DNA of 64,000 nucleotides from assembly GCA_003148945.1 (NCBI GenBank), contig QGGY01000014.1:95584-159583 (forward strand), read 5' to 3'. Both the position numbers and the translations under genes were made by a program. The DNA is from Murimonas intestini. GTDB taxonomy: Bacteria > Bacillota > Clostridia > Lachnospirales > Lachnospiraceae. Under the pieces are notes generated by a model. That model ran no database searches. It was not told where the DNA came from and saw only the letters and a program-made list of their open reading frames with translations. Shown here piece after piece: positions 53,289-62,423 of this stretch (position 1 is its first letter; each line of letters starts with the position of its first letter).

Positions 53289-53317
53289 AGAGGCCGTTTT
53301 TATAAGCGGCCTCTTTG
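53289..53317 (+). terminator. Terminator-like hairpin after secA
   Basis: AGAGGCCG (53289-53296) and CGGCCTCT (53307-53314) with a short T stretch. It separates secA from prfB, though the short T-run may allow read-through. Confidence 0.65.
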
Positions 53318-53376
53318 CCGCAGATAGCAGTAATACAGACAGAATAAAAAAGAGATTATAGAAAGAAGGTGAAGCT

Positions 53377-54487
53377 ATGGTAGAATTAGATGAGTTTAAA
53401 AGTACGCTTGGATCGTACACAAATGCCTTAGTGGAAGTGAGGGATTCACTTTGACCTGGCTAACAAAGAGCAGCGTATCCAGGAATTAGAAAGAGAAATG
53501 GAGGCTCCTGATTTCTGGGATGACCCGGAAAGCTCACAGGAGTCCATGAAAACATTGAAAAGCTTAAAGGATGATGTGGAGACATATGCACATCTTAAAG
53601 AGCTGTATGAAGAAATTGAGACGCTTATAGAGATGGGATATGAGGAGAATGACGCCTCACTGATTCCGGAGATCCAGGAATGCCTTGATGAGTTTATAGG
53701 TGATCTGGATAATATCAGGCTTAAGACTCTGCTTTCAGGTGAATATGACAAGGATGACGCCATCATAACGCTGCATGCGGGAGCGGGCGGCACTGAGTCA
53801 TGTGACTGGGCCAGCATGCTGTACCGCATGTACTGCAGGTACGCTGACAAGAAGGGCTTTGACGTGGAGGTCCTGGATTATCTGGACGGTGATGAGGCGG
53901 GTATTAAATCAGTCACATTTGAAGTCAGAGGTGAGAATGCCTTTGGTTATCTCAAGGCGGAAAAGGGAGTCCACAGGTTAGTGAGGATTTCACCCTTTAA
54001 TGCGGCAGGAAAAAGGCAGACTTCCTTTGTGTCATGTGATGTCATGCCGGATATTGAGGAAGACATTGACATCGAGGTGCGTGATGAGGATCTGAGGATC
54101 GATACTTACCGTTCCAGCGGCGCAGGCGGCCAGCATATCAATAAGACATCGTCGGCAATCCGCATTACCCATCTGCCTACGGGTATCGTTGTCCAGTGCC
54201 AGAATGAGCGTTCCCAGCACATGAATAAGGATAAAGCAATGCAGATGTTGAAGGCAAAGCTGTATCTGCTCAAGCAGCAGGAGAATGCAGAAAAAGTTTC
54301 GGGAATCCGCGGTGAAGTCAAGGAAATAGGCTGGGGCAACCAGATACGTTCTTATGTCATGCAGCCATATACAATGGTGAAAGACCACAGGACGAATGCT
54401 GAGACAGGAAATGTTGACAGTGTCATGGATGGCAATATTGATCTGTTCATTAATTCCTATCTCAAATGGATGGCCCTGGGTGAATAA
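53377..54487 (+). CDS. prfB: Peptide chain release factor 2, programmed +1 frameshift
   Basis: The gene starts at ATG 53377 behind AAGAAGGTGAAG, reads 25 codons and meets an in-frame TGA (53452-53454). The site is the classic CTT TGA C preceded by a Shine-Dalgarno-like GAGGGA; slipping +1 gives LDLANKEQRIQ and then the whole factor to 54487. The coding join is 53377-53451 and 53453-54487, about 369 residues. The GGQ motif (SSGAGGQHINKTSSA) and the RF2 stop-recognition tripeptide SPF (RISPFNAAGK) are present. It reads UGA and UAA, and the frameshift is autoregulated by its own level. Confidence 0.97.
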
Positions 54488-54501
54488 AAGGAGGAAATAC
54501 C

Positions 54502-55746
54502 ATGGGAATTATCAGAGCGGCAGCAGGTGCATTTGGCGGTGCTCTGGCTGACCAGTGGCAGGAAGTGATAGAGCCTGACGAGATGGGAGGCCAGACCCTG
54601 TTTACCAAAGGAATAAAGATAAGAAAAGGCGGAAACAGGAAGGGGACAGACGACAATATATCAAATGGTTCTGTGATCCATGTCTACGACAATCAGTTCA
54701 TGATTCTGGTGGATGGGGGCAAGATCATAGATTATACTGCTGAGCCCGGATATTTTACGGTAGAGAATTCCTCATCCCCGTCAATGTTTGACGGGCAGTT
54801 TGAGGATGCCCTCCATGAAGCATTTTCCAGGATCCGGTTTGGAGGAGGGACGCCTGTATCCCAGAAGGTGTATTATATCAATCTTCAGGAAATAAAGGGC
54901 ATTAAATTCGGAACCAGGAATCCTATCAACTATTTTGATAATTTTTACAATGCAGAGCTGTTTTTAAGATCCCATGGAAGTTATTCCATCAAGATCGTGG
55001 ATCCGCTTAAGTTCTACTGTGAAGTAGTGCCGAAAAACTGCAGTCATCTGGAAATAGAAGACATCAATGAACAGTACATGGCAGAATTTCTGGAGGCACT
55101 TCAGACATCCATCAACCAGATGTCTGCAGACGGGACCAGGATATCATTTGTGTCCTCTAAGAGCAGAGAACTGGGCAGGTATATGTCTAATACCCTGGAT
55201 GATGAGTGGGGAAAGATGCGCGGCATTGAGATACAGTCTGTGGGGATAGCAAGCATTTCTTATGACGAGGAGTCCCAGAAGCTGATCAACCTGAGAAACC
55301 AGGGCGCCATGCTGGGTGATCCAACAATCAGGGAAGGATATATGCAGGGAGCTGCTGCAAGGGGCCTGGAAGCAGCCGGATCTAATGCGGCAGGCGCCAT
55401 GACCGGATTTATGGGAATGGGAGCCGGCATGCAGACTGGCGCAGGTTTTATGGGGGCGGCATCTTCAGCAAATATGAGACAGATGCAGATGAACCAGGAG
55501 CAGCAGATGTACCAGAGCCAGCAGATGAACCAGGGGCAGAACACACGGCCGGTCCCGCAGATGGATCAGGTGCAGCAAGGGTCCCCGGGAGCAGGTAACT
55601 GGACCTGTAGCTGCGGCAATGTAAATGCAGGGAAGTTCTGCAGTGAGTGCGGCAGTCCGCGTCCGGTCCAGGGAAACTGGACCTGCAGCTGTGGCACAGT
55701 CAATACAGGAAAGTTTTGTGCGGAATGCGGCAGACCGCGCAGCTAA
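54502..55746 (+). CDS. SPFH-domain protein with C-terminal zinc ribbons (YdjI-like)
   Basis: A 414-residue protein. The SPFH/virion-core-like domain occupies about 1-290. A Met/Gln/Gly-rich linker (about 290-365) follows, and then two short zinc ribbons of the form WTCSCG-(N/T)-VN-(A/T)-GKFC-(S/A)-ECG close the chain. It resembles Bacillus subtilis YdjI, which forms membrane-associated assemblies with YdjG and YdjH. AAAGGAGG precedes the ATG. The next two genes are the YdjG-like and YdjH-like partners, supporting the call. Confidence 0.88.
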   Translation: MGIIRAAAGAFGGALADQWQEVIEPDEMGGQTLFTKGIKIRKGGNRKGTDDNISNGSVIHVYDNQFMILVDGGKIIDYTAEPGYFTVENSSSPSMFDGQFEDALHEAFSRIRFGGGTPVSQKVYYINLQEIKGIKFGTRNPINYFDNFYNAELFLRSHGSYSIKIVDPLKFYCEVVPKNCSHLEIEDINEQYMAEFLEALQTSINQMSADGTRISFVSSKSRELGRYMSNTLDDEWGKMRGIEIQSVGIASISYDEESQKLINLRNQGAMLGDPTIREGYMQGAAARGLEAAGSNAAGAMTGFMGMGAGMQTGAGFMGAASSANMRQMQMNQEQQMYQSQQMNQGQNTRPVPQMDQVQQGSPGAGNWTCSCGNVNAGKFCSECGSPRPVQGNWTCSCGTVNTGKFCAECGRPRS

Positions 55747-55832
55747 ATATACATGTTAATGAACAGGGGAGCCAGAATTTCGGACCGGTTGGACGGGACG
55801 ATGGCTCCCCTGCGTTATAAGGAGGGAAGAAG

Positions 55833-56885
55833 ATGCCAGCAATTATTTATAAATGCCCGAACTGCGGCGGAGACCTGAAGTTCGATCCTGATTCCCAGCA
55901 GTATAAATGTGGATACTGCATGTCCTATTTCAGTCAGGAGGACGTGGATAAGACAGATGCCGGAAGGAAGCAGAATACATCAGAGCAGGCAGGGGAAGCT
56001 TCAAAAGCAGCCGGCGATGCAGCAGTTTATTCGTGTCCCAGCTGCGGGGCAGAGATCGTGACAGATCCTACCACAGCAGCTACCTTCTGTTATTACTGCC
56101 ACAATCCTGTCGTCCTCTCGGGAAGGCTCTCAGGCCGCTATCTGCCCGATAAAGTGATCCCTTTTGCAGTGGACAGGGAGAAGGCAGTGGAAAGTTTCCT
56201 GAAATATGTACATAGCAGGCGGTTTGTGCCGGGGAGCTTTTTTTCAAAGGACCAGATAGAGAAGATAACAGGTGTATATTATCCATACTGGATCTACACA
56301 GCAGAAGTGGAGGGCCAGCTGGATGCTGAGGCAGTAAACGTGAGAGTCTGGAGGGGCGGAAATATAGAATATACGGAGACCAGCCATTATGAGGTTGAGC
56401 GGGCCGGCACTATACACTTTGGTGAGTATACACGCAATGCCCTTCAGAAGAATGACAGGACACTGGCAGAAGGAGTGCAGCCTTTTAACGCTGACGGGAT
56501 GAAGGATTTTACGATGAGTTATCTGTCAGGATTTATGGCTGAAAAGAGGGATATTGAAAAAGACGGCCTGTCATCCCAGGCCAGGCAGGACATCAGAGAG
56601 TATTCAGAAAATATGCTCCGGGATACTGTCAGCGGGTATTCTTCCGTGGTCAAAAAGAATGCGAATATCACGTTTGAGAAAGAAAAGTGGGAATATGTCC
56701 TTCTTCCTGTCTGGGTGCTGACATACAGGGGCAGAAATGGGGAGACATATTATTATACAATGAACGGGCAGACTGAAAAAGTCTGCGGAAAGCTTCCTCT
56801 GGACTACGGCAGGCTGGCAATACTCTTTGCAGCTGTAGCTGTGCCTGTATTTTTAATCTTACTTTTAGGAGGATATTTCATATGA
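55833..56885 (+). CDS. TFIIB-type zinc-ribbon membrane protein (YdjG-like)
   Basis: A 350-residue protein with two N-terminal zinc ribbons (YKCPNCGGDL...CGYC and YSCPSCGAEIV...CYYC). A long conserved region follows (SGRLSGRYLPDKVIPFAVDR, YPYWIYTAEVEG), and a C-terminal membrane helix (about 325-348) ends the chain. It overlaps the next gene as ATGA. In Bacillus, YdjG is an envelope-stress membrane protein of the ydjFGHI operon; the PspA-like YdjF is not seen here. Confidence 0.85.
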   Translation: MPAIIYKCPNCGGDLKFDPDSQQYKCGYCMSYFSQEDVDKTDAGRKQNTSEQAGEASKAAGDAAVYSCPSCGAEIVTDPTTAATFCYYCHNPVVLSGRLSGRYLPDKVIPFAVDREKAVESFLKYVHSRRFVPGSFFSKDQIEKITGVYYPYWIYTAEVEGQLDAEAVNVRVWRGGNIEYTETSHYEVERAGTIHFGEYTRNALQKNDRTLAEGVQPFNADGMKDFTMSYLSGFMAEKRDIEKDGLSSQARQDIREYSENMLRDTVSGYSSVVKKNANITFEKEKWEYVLLPVWVLTYRGRNGETYYYTMNGQTEKVCGKLPLDYGRLAILFAAVAVPVFLILLLGGYFI

Positions 56886-57760
56886 AGGCTGTAAATGAGA
56901 GATATCCGCGGCAGGGAGTGTATAAGACTCTATTGATGGCGCTGGCGCTGTGTATGGTATGGATGGCCGCGTTCCTGGCCTGCGGTGCAGGGGCCAGGGC
57001 AGATGGACCTCAGCGCAGGGTCTATGACCAGGCAGGCCTGCTCACAGATGTGGAAGCAGATATGCTGCAAAAAAAAGCAGAGGAACTGACAGGGCAGTGC
57101 GGCATGGAAGTAGTGTTAGTGACTACTGATTATGCGGAAGGTAAGAGCTCAGAGAGCTATGCAGATGATTTTTTTGATAAGCTGTACGGCAAAGATAAGG
57201 ATGGAGTCTGCTTCCTGATCGATATGAGCAGCCGCAATCTGTGGATCTCCACTTCGGGAAATATGGTCTACTATCTCACGGATGACAGATTGGAGAATAT
57301 GCTGGATAATGCGGAAAATTATGCCGCCGGAGGAAATTATTCAGGTGTGTTTGAGAGCTTTCTGAAGGATACCCTGGCCTGGTATAACCAGGGAGTGCCA
57401 AAGGAGCTGTATATCTATGATTCGGAGACGGGCACATACAGGCGGAACAGAAGCATTACTCTTATGGAAGCCCTGATCGCGGCAATCGCGGCCTTGGCAG
57501 CGGGCGCTGCATGCGTCGGAGGCGTGGTTGGGAAGTACAGGCTCAAATGGGGACATTACAAGTATCCCTACAGGGAGAAGAGCAGGATGAACCTCACTAA
57601 ACAGGAAGACCGCTTCATGTACAAACATGTTACCCAAAGAGTTATCCCAAGGAATGAGAATAACGGCGGCGGTGGAAGCGGAGGCGGACACAGCAATGTC
57701 AGCACCACCCATACATCCAGCAGCGGAGGGACTCATGGGGGAGCCGGGAGAGGCTTTTAA
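56882..57760 (+). CDS. TPM-domain membrane protein (YgcG/YdjH-like)
   Basis: A 292-residue protein with an N-terminal signal/anchor segment, a TPM domain (about 45-180, beginning RRVYDQAGLLTDVEADMLQ and containing DGVCFLIDMSSRNLWISTSG), one membrane helix near 195-215 and a glycine/serine-rich tail ending GGTHGGAGRGF. TPM proteins are phosphatase-like or membrane-protein-quality factors. It is translationally coupled to the YdjG-like gene. Confidence 0.88.
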   Translation: MKAVNERYPRQGVYKTLLMALALCMVWMAAFLACGAGARADGPQRRVYDQAGLLTDVEADMLQKKAEELTGQCGMEVVLVTTDYAEGKSSESYADDFFDKLYGKDKDGVCFLIDMSSRNLWISTSGNMVYYLTDDRLENMLDNAENYAAGGNYSGVFESFLKDTLAWYNQGVPKELYIYDSETGTYRRNRSITLMEALIAAIAALAAGAACVGGVVGKYRLKWGHYKYPYREKSRMNLTKQEDRFMYKHVTQRVIPRNENNGGGGSGGGHSNVSTTHTSSSGGTHGGAGRGF

Positions 57761-57782
57761 TTAAGGAAAAGAGAAAAAATGG

Positions 57783-57811
57783 TTGCACCATGGAAAAAAA
57801 TGTGATACTAT
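57783..57811 (+). promoter_or_regulatory. Promoter of the threonine-pathway operon
   Basis: TTGCAC (57783-57788), 17 nt, TACTAT (57806-57811). A short GGTGCGTACTTATCCGGTGC leader precedes the first start, but no riboswitch or leader peptide is evident. Confidence 0.6.
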
Positions 57812-57871
57812 CTTCCATGTGACTACAAATGTGTTTCTGGTGCGTACTTATCCGGTGCGCGGGAGGTAGTA

Positions 57872-58315
57872 ATGGCAGATAAAAGTCAATATTTTGTGGT
57901 AAAGCAAAAAGCCGTGCCTGAGGTTCTGCAGAAAGTAGTGGAAGCTAAGCGGCTTTTAGAGTCAGAGCGGGTGGAAACCGTACAGGAAGCGACAGACCGG
58001 GTAGGGATCAGCCGGAGTTCTTTCTATAAGTATAAAGATGATATATTCCCCTTTCATGACAATGCCAGGGGAAAGACGATTACCTTTGTGATTCAGATGG
58101 ATGATGAACCAGGACTTCTTTCAGATGTTTTAAAAGCAGTGGCGGATTTCCATGCCAACATACTGACGATCCATCAGAGTATTCCTGTAAATGGGATCGC
58201 TTCGCTGACACTCAGTGTGGATATCCTTCCGACTACGGGGGATGTGTCCAGAATGATTGAAGAGATAGAATCTAAGAATGGTGTGCATTATTTAAAAATA
58301 TTAGCCAGGGAGTGA
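57872..58315 (+). CDS. ACT-domain regulatory protein (PheB type)
   Basis: A 147-residue protein. The N-terminal half carries a helix-turn-helix-like region (TVQEATDRVGISRSSFYKYKD); the C-terminal half is an ACT domain (GKTITFVIQMDDEPGLLSDVL). Such proteins sit before homoserine dehydrogenase in many Firmicutes and probably sense an amino acid. Stop codon lies 5 nt before the hom start. Historical PheB (chorismate mutase) naming is misleading. Confidence 0.88.
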   Translation: MADKSQYFVVKQKAVPEVLQKVVEAKRLLESERVETVQEATDRVGISRSSFYKYKDDIFPFHDNARGKTITFVIQMDDEPGLLSDVLKAVADFHANILTIHQSIPVNGIASLTLSVDILPTTGDVSRMIEEIESKNGVHYLKILARE

Positions 58316-58320
58316 AAAAT

Positions 58321-59553
58321 ATGATACAGATAGCAGTGTTAGGATATGGAACAGTAGGTTCAGGTGTCGTGGAGGTCATCGACACAAATCATGCCAGCAT
58401 CAATAAGAAGGCAGGGGAAGAAATCAATATCAAGTATGTACTTGATTTGCGGGATTTTCCGGGAGACAAGATCCAGGAAAAGATCGTACATGATTTCAAT
58501 ATCATTCTGGAGGATCCGGAAATAAAGATCGTTGTAGAGGTGATGGGAGGCGTGGAGCCTGCCTATACATTTACTAAGAGGGCGCTTCTGGCAGGAAAGA
58601 GCGTATGTACCTCCAATAAGGAGCTTGTTGCCAGACATGGCGCTGAGCTTTTGGAGATCGCCCGTGAGAGGAACTTAAACTATCTGTTTGAAGCAAGCTG
58701 CGGCGGCGGTATCCCCATCATAAGGCCCCTGAATTCTTCTCTCACAGCAGATGAGATCGATGAGATAACAGGTATTCTGAACGGGACAACAAACTATATC
58801 CTGACGAAGATGACCGAAGAAGGGTCCAGCTTTGAAGAAGTCTTAAAGGATGCACAGGAGAAGGGCTATGCGGAGCGCAATCCCGAGGCAGATGTGGAAG
58901 GCCATGATGCCTGCCGCAAGATTGCCATTCTCTCATCTCTGGCTCTGGGCCGTCAGGTTGACTATGAAGATATCTACACAGAAGGCATTACAAAAATAAC
59001 AGCTGATGACATTAAGTATGCAAAAGAAATGGGCAAGACGATCAAGCTTCTGGCTTTCAGCCGGAAAGTAGATGACAGCTTCTATGCTATGGTAGCTCCG
59101 TGCCTGATCGGGCCGACTGACCCGCTTTACAGCGTAAACGGCGTATTTAATGCAATATTCGTGCACGGAAATGTGCTGGGGGATGCCATGTTCTACGGCA
59201 GCGGTGCGGGCAAGCTTCCTACAGCCAGCGCAGTTGTCTCGGACGTAGTTGACTGTGCAAAACATCTTCACAGAAGCATTATGTCGTTCTGGAGCAGCCA
59301 TAAACTGGAGCTGACAGATATCAGCAATTCCAGAAGGAGATTCTTCGTGAGAGTCAAAGGCGACCCGGCTGCTGACTTGGCCAGGGTCAGAGAGCTCTTT
59401 GGGGACGTGGAGGTAGTGACTGTACCTGGATTGGACGGAGAGTTCGGATTTAAGACAGGAACCATATCTGAAGCAGAGTACAAGGAGAAAGCAGCAGAGC
59501 TTGGGACTGTGATCAATATGATCCGCATGCGCCGTGTAAAGGCAGGGAGATAA
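58321..59553 (+). CDS. hom: Homoserine dehydrogenase
   Basis: About 410 residues. The NAD(P)-binding N-terminus reads IQIAVLGYGTVGSGVVEV; the catalytic domain contains GILNGTTNYILTKM and GYAERNPEADVEGHDACRK; the C-terminus is an ACT domain for feedback by threonine. The ATG at 58321 is 8 nt from AGGGAGTG; a GTG at 58312 falls within that site. It converts aspartate semialdehyde to homoserine. Confidence 0.97.
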   Translation: MIQIAVLGYGTVGSGVVEVIDTNHASINKKAGEEINIKYVLDLRDFPGDKIQEKIVHDFNIILEDPEIKIVVEVMGGVEPAYTFTKRALLAGKSVCTSNKELVARHGAELLEIARERNLNYLFEASCGGGIPIIRPLNSSLTADEIDEITGILNGTTNYILTKMTEEGSSFEEVLKDAQEKGYAERNPEADVEGHDACRKIAILSSLALGRQVDYEDIYTEGITKITADDIKYAKEMGKTIKLLAFSRKVDDSFYAMVAPCLIGPTDPLYSVNGVFNAIFVHGNVLGDAMFYGSGAGKLPTASAVVSDVVDCAKHLHRSIMSFWSSHKLELTDISNSRRRFFVRVKGDPAADLARVRELFGDVEVVTVPGLDGEFGFKTGTISEAEYKEKAAELGTVINMIRMRRVKAGR

Positions 59554-59555
59554 AA

Positions 59556-60755
59556 ATGAAATATATCGTCGTGTTAGGAGACGGGATGGCTGACGAGCCG
59601 ATAGAAGAGCTGGGGGGCAGAACGCCGATCGCTTTTGCCGGGACTGGCGAGCTGGACCGTTTATCAAAGCTTTCTGAGGTGGGCATGGTACATACGATCC
59701 CCGATGGAATGAGCCCCGGAAGCGATACAGCCAATCTGTCAGTCATGGGGTATGACCCGAAAAAATATTATACAGGGCGTTCTCCCCTGGAAGCCTTGAG
59801 CATAGGTATACCTATGAAGGATACAGAGGTGGCCCTGCGCTGCAATCTGGTGACGCTTTCGGAAGAAGAACCATATGAGGAGAAGACGATCATCGACCAC
59901 AGCTCAGGAGAGATCAGTACAGAGGATGCTGCCATCCTGCTGGAGGCTGTCAGAAAAGAGCTGGAGAGTGATGTATACCGGTTCTATACAGGCACCAGTT
60001 ACCGCCATTGTCTGATATGGCAGGAGGGCAGCGTGCTAAAGCTTACAGCCCCTCATGATGTGCTGGGGCAGGTGATAGGGCAGTATCTCCCTCAGGACGA
60101 GATGCTGCGTATGATGCAGAAAAAAAGCTATGATATATTAAAGGACCATCCGGTCAACGTAAAAAGAAAAGAGCAGGGCTTAAATCCTGCCAACAGCTGC
60201 TGGTTTTGGGGAGCAGGCACAAAGCCGTCCCTGACTTCATTTGAGGAAAAGTACCATAAGAAGGGCGTTATGATCTCAGCTGTGGATCTCCTTAAGGGGA
60301 TCGCTGCAGGTGCAGGCATGGATAATATTATTGTAGAAGGCGCTAACGGAGGGCTTGATACAAATTATGAAGGCAAGGCTGAGGCTGCTGTGAAGGCTCT
60401 GCTGGAAGATGGATATGACTTTGCGTACATACATGTGGAGGCTCCGGATGAGATGGGCCATCAGGGAAGTGTGCAAAGAAAGATAAAAGCTATTGAATAT
60501 ATAGACTCACGTGTGATAAAATACGTGGTAGAGCGCATGGATGCCTCAGGGGAAGAGTACCGTCTTCTTGTACTGCCTGACCATCCGACGCCGATCCGCG
60601 TGAGGACACATACAGCAGCGCCTGTGCCGTATCTTCTATACGACAGCAGCAGGCCGCTTGATAACACATGGAATTATAATGAAGAGGAGGCAGCGGCTTC
60701 CGGCAATTATATTGCTGAAGGCCACACTCTGATGGAGCATCTGTTCTCAGCATAA
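59556..60755 (+). CDS. Phosphoglycerate-mutase-like protein, proposed homoserine kinase
   Basis: A 399-residue protein of the cofactor-independent phosphoglycerate mutase/alkaline phosphatase superfamily: MKYIVVLGDGMADEP, the catalytic serine in GSDTANLSVMGYDP, and late metal ligands in HVEAPDEMGHQG and LVLPDHPTP. Its start is 2 nt after hom. A subgroup of this family next to threonine genes is proposed to be an alternative homoserine kinase (TIGR02535 model). The position between hom and lysC, with no thrB in the window, supports that role over glycolysis. Often annotated apgM. Confidence 0.85.
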   Translation: MKYIVVLGDGMADEPIEELGGRTPIAFAGTGELDRLSKLSEVGMVHTIPDGMSPGSDTANLSVMGYDPKKYYTGRSPLEALSIGIPMKDTEVALRCNLVTLSEEEPYEEKTIIDHSSGEISTEDAAILLEAVRKELESDVYRFYTGTSYRHCLIWQEGSVLKLTAPHDVLGQVIGQYLPQDEMLRMMQKKSYDILKDHPVNVKRKEQGLNPANSCWFWGAGTKPSLTSFEEKYHKKGVMISAVDLLKGIAAGAGMDNIIVEGANGGLDTNYEGKAEAAVKALLEDGYDFAYIHVEAPDEMGHQGSVQRKIKAIEYIDSRVIKYVVERMDASGEEYRLLVLPDHPTPIRVRTHTAAPVPYLLYDSSRPLDNTWNYNEEEAAASGNYIAEGHTLMEHLFSA

Positions 60756-60760
60756 AATAA

Positions 60761-60820
60761 GGTCTTTCAGTGATGAAGCCGGCCAGCCGTCAGGCGGGCC
60801 GGGTCCGTCACTGAAAGATC
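60761..60820 (+). terminator. Large hairpin between the apgM-like gene and lysC
   Basis: GGTCTTTCAGTGA (60761-60773) pairs with TCACTGAAAGATC (60808-60820) with one G-U pair, and an inner GCCGGCC/GGCCGG stem sits inside. The following GTGCTTTT is a weak T-run. It is a terminator or an RNA structure controlling lysC expression. Confidence 0.6.
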
Positions 60821-60864
60821 GTGCTTTTATGCCATATGCGGAAATGAAAACTTAGGAGGAAGTT

Positions 60865-62073
60865 ATGCTGATAGTAAAGAAATTCGGCGGTACTTCTGTG
60901 GGAGATAAGGATCGTATCTTTAATGTGGCCCGCAGGTGTATCGAGGAATATCAAAAAGGCAATGACGTGGTAGTAGTCCTTTCCGCTATGGGAAAGACCA
61001 CTGACCATCTGCTTGAGCAGGCTAGGGATATCAACCCGAAAGCGCCCAAGAGAGAGCTTGATATGCTCATGACTGTGGGGGAGCAGACATCTGTAGCCCT
61101 TATGGCCATGGCAATGCATGCCCTCGGTGTGCCTGCCATATCTCTGAATGCATTCCAGATTGGAATGCGCACCACGTCCAACTACGGGAATTCCCGCCTG
61201 AAGGACATTGATACAGAGCGTATCCGGCATGAGCTGGATAACCGGAAAATTGTGATCATCACGGGATTTCAGGGAGTTAATAAGTATGAAGATTATACTA
61301 CCCTGGGCAGAGGCGGCTCTGATACCACGGCTGTGGCATTGGCGGCTGTGCTTCATGCGGACGCGTGTGAGATCTTTACGGATGTGGACGGTGTTTACAC
61401 TGCTGATCCAAGGATCGTGGTGAATGCCAGAAAATTAAAAGAAATTACATATGATGAGATGCTGGATCTGGCTACGTCAGGGGCCGGTGTCTTACATAAC
61501 CGTTCCGTAGAGATGGCAAAAAAATACGGTGTCACCCTGGTGGTGCGCTCAAGCTTAAATGATTCTGAAGGTACAGTGGTCAAGGAGGAAGTCAGTGTGG
61601 AGAGAATGTTGATCAGCGGGGCTGCGCTGGATAAAAAAGCGGCCAGAATTTCCGTGTTAGGGGTAAAGGATGAACCTGGAATCGCTTTTAAGCTGTTCAA
61701 TACCCTTTCTAAGAATAATATAAATGTAGATATCATCCTGCAGTCAGTAGGGCGTGACGGTACAAAGGACATCAGCTTTACCGTGGATGAGGATGATGTG
61801 GATGAGGTGATCAGCCTTATAGAAAAGAATAAGACCAGGATCACAGCGCAGAAAGTGACATGTATGAGGGATATCGCCAAGATATCTATTGTGGGCGCTG
61901 GAATGGTATCAAATCCGGGTGTTGCGGCAAAGATGTTTGAAAGCCTTTACAATGCAGGAATCAATATCAATATGATCTCTACATCAGAGATACGTATCAC
62001 GGTTCTTGTCGCCCAGGAGGATGCTGAGAAAGCTCTGATTGCCTGCCATGATGCGTTTGGGCTGGCAGATTAA
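60865..62073 (+). CDS. lysC: Aspartate kinase
   Basis: A 402-residue aspartokinase. Substrate and ATP motifs are KKFGGTSVGD at the N-terminus, GRGGSDTTAVALAA and EIFTDVDGVYTADPR. Two ACT domains follow (about 265-402) for feedback by lysine and/or threonine. AGGAGG lies before the ATG. First step of the aspartate family, acting ahead of hom. Confidence 0.97.
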   Translation: MLIVKKFGGTSVGDKDRIFNVARRCIEEYQKGNDVVVVLSAMGKTTDHLLEQARDINPKAPKRELDMLMTVGEQTSVALMAMAMHALGVPAISLNAFQIGMRTTSNYGNSRLKDIDTERIRHELDNRKIVIITGFQGVNKYEDYTTLGRGGSDTTAVALAAVLHADACEIFTDVDGVYTADPRIVVNARKLKEITYDEMLDLATSGAGVLHNRSVEMAKKYGVTLVVRSSLNDSEGTVVKEEVSVERMLISGAALDKKAARISVLGVKDEPGIAFKLFNTLSKNNINVDIILQSVGRDGTKDISFTVDEDDVDEVISLIEKNKTRITAQKVTCMRDIAKISIVGAGMVSNPGVAAKMFESLYNAGININMISTSEIRITVLVAQEDAEKALIACHDAFGLAD

Positions 62074-62138
62074 GATTGCTGTTTAGATGATTAGAGGCGG
62101 GGAGGACGCTTTGCATTTTAGGCTGTGAATCAGCGTGA

Positions 62139-62317
62139 GGGGCAGGGGTGGGGAGAGGTTCGTGGTTCTGTCCAAACCGCTGCGGAGTGAAACTCTAAGG
62201 CTCCGGTATTTGCTCGAACCGCGAAAGGCGGCCGGTATGACCGCAGATACCGGAGCCTAAGAGTTTCATCTTCCTCGCTACAGTCCTTCACCACGAACCT
62301 CTCCCCACGCCTGCCCC
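62139..62317. repeat. Large imperfect palindrome (about 180 bp)
   Basis: Outer arms of 28 nt (62139-62166 and 62290-62317) match with one mismatch and contain GGGGAGAGGTTCGTGG and its complement. Inner arms of 21 nt (62189-62209 and 62247-62267) match with one mismatch and contain AGGCTCCGGTAT. The GC-rich loop also can fold. It is far larger than a terminator and looks like a palindromic intergenic repeat element. The remaining gap up to 62929 is otherwise non-coding or doubtful. Confidence 0.8.
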
Positions 62318-62423
62318 CTCCCACTGATGCCAAGGTTATCGATGCAAAGCTGGCTCCCGTAATGAGGCTGGGGTATGGGTGAAGTCACTACTTTACTGGA
62401 TTCCCGGAACATATCAGTAGCAA

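Noticed and set aside
57812..57871. Riboswitch or leader-peptide attenuator before the threonine operon
   Set aside because: The leader is only about 60 nt, with no run of Thr or Ile codons and no terminator hairpin.
58933..59667. 244-codon frame opposite hom
   Set aside because: Antisense shadow; rich in Cys/Ser/His as expected from reverse reading of hom.
60761..60820. Lysine riboswitch before lysC
   Set aside because: The structure is one long hairpin with an inner stem; it is far too short for the five-helix lysine riboswitch.
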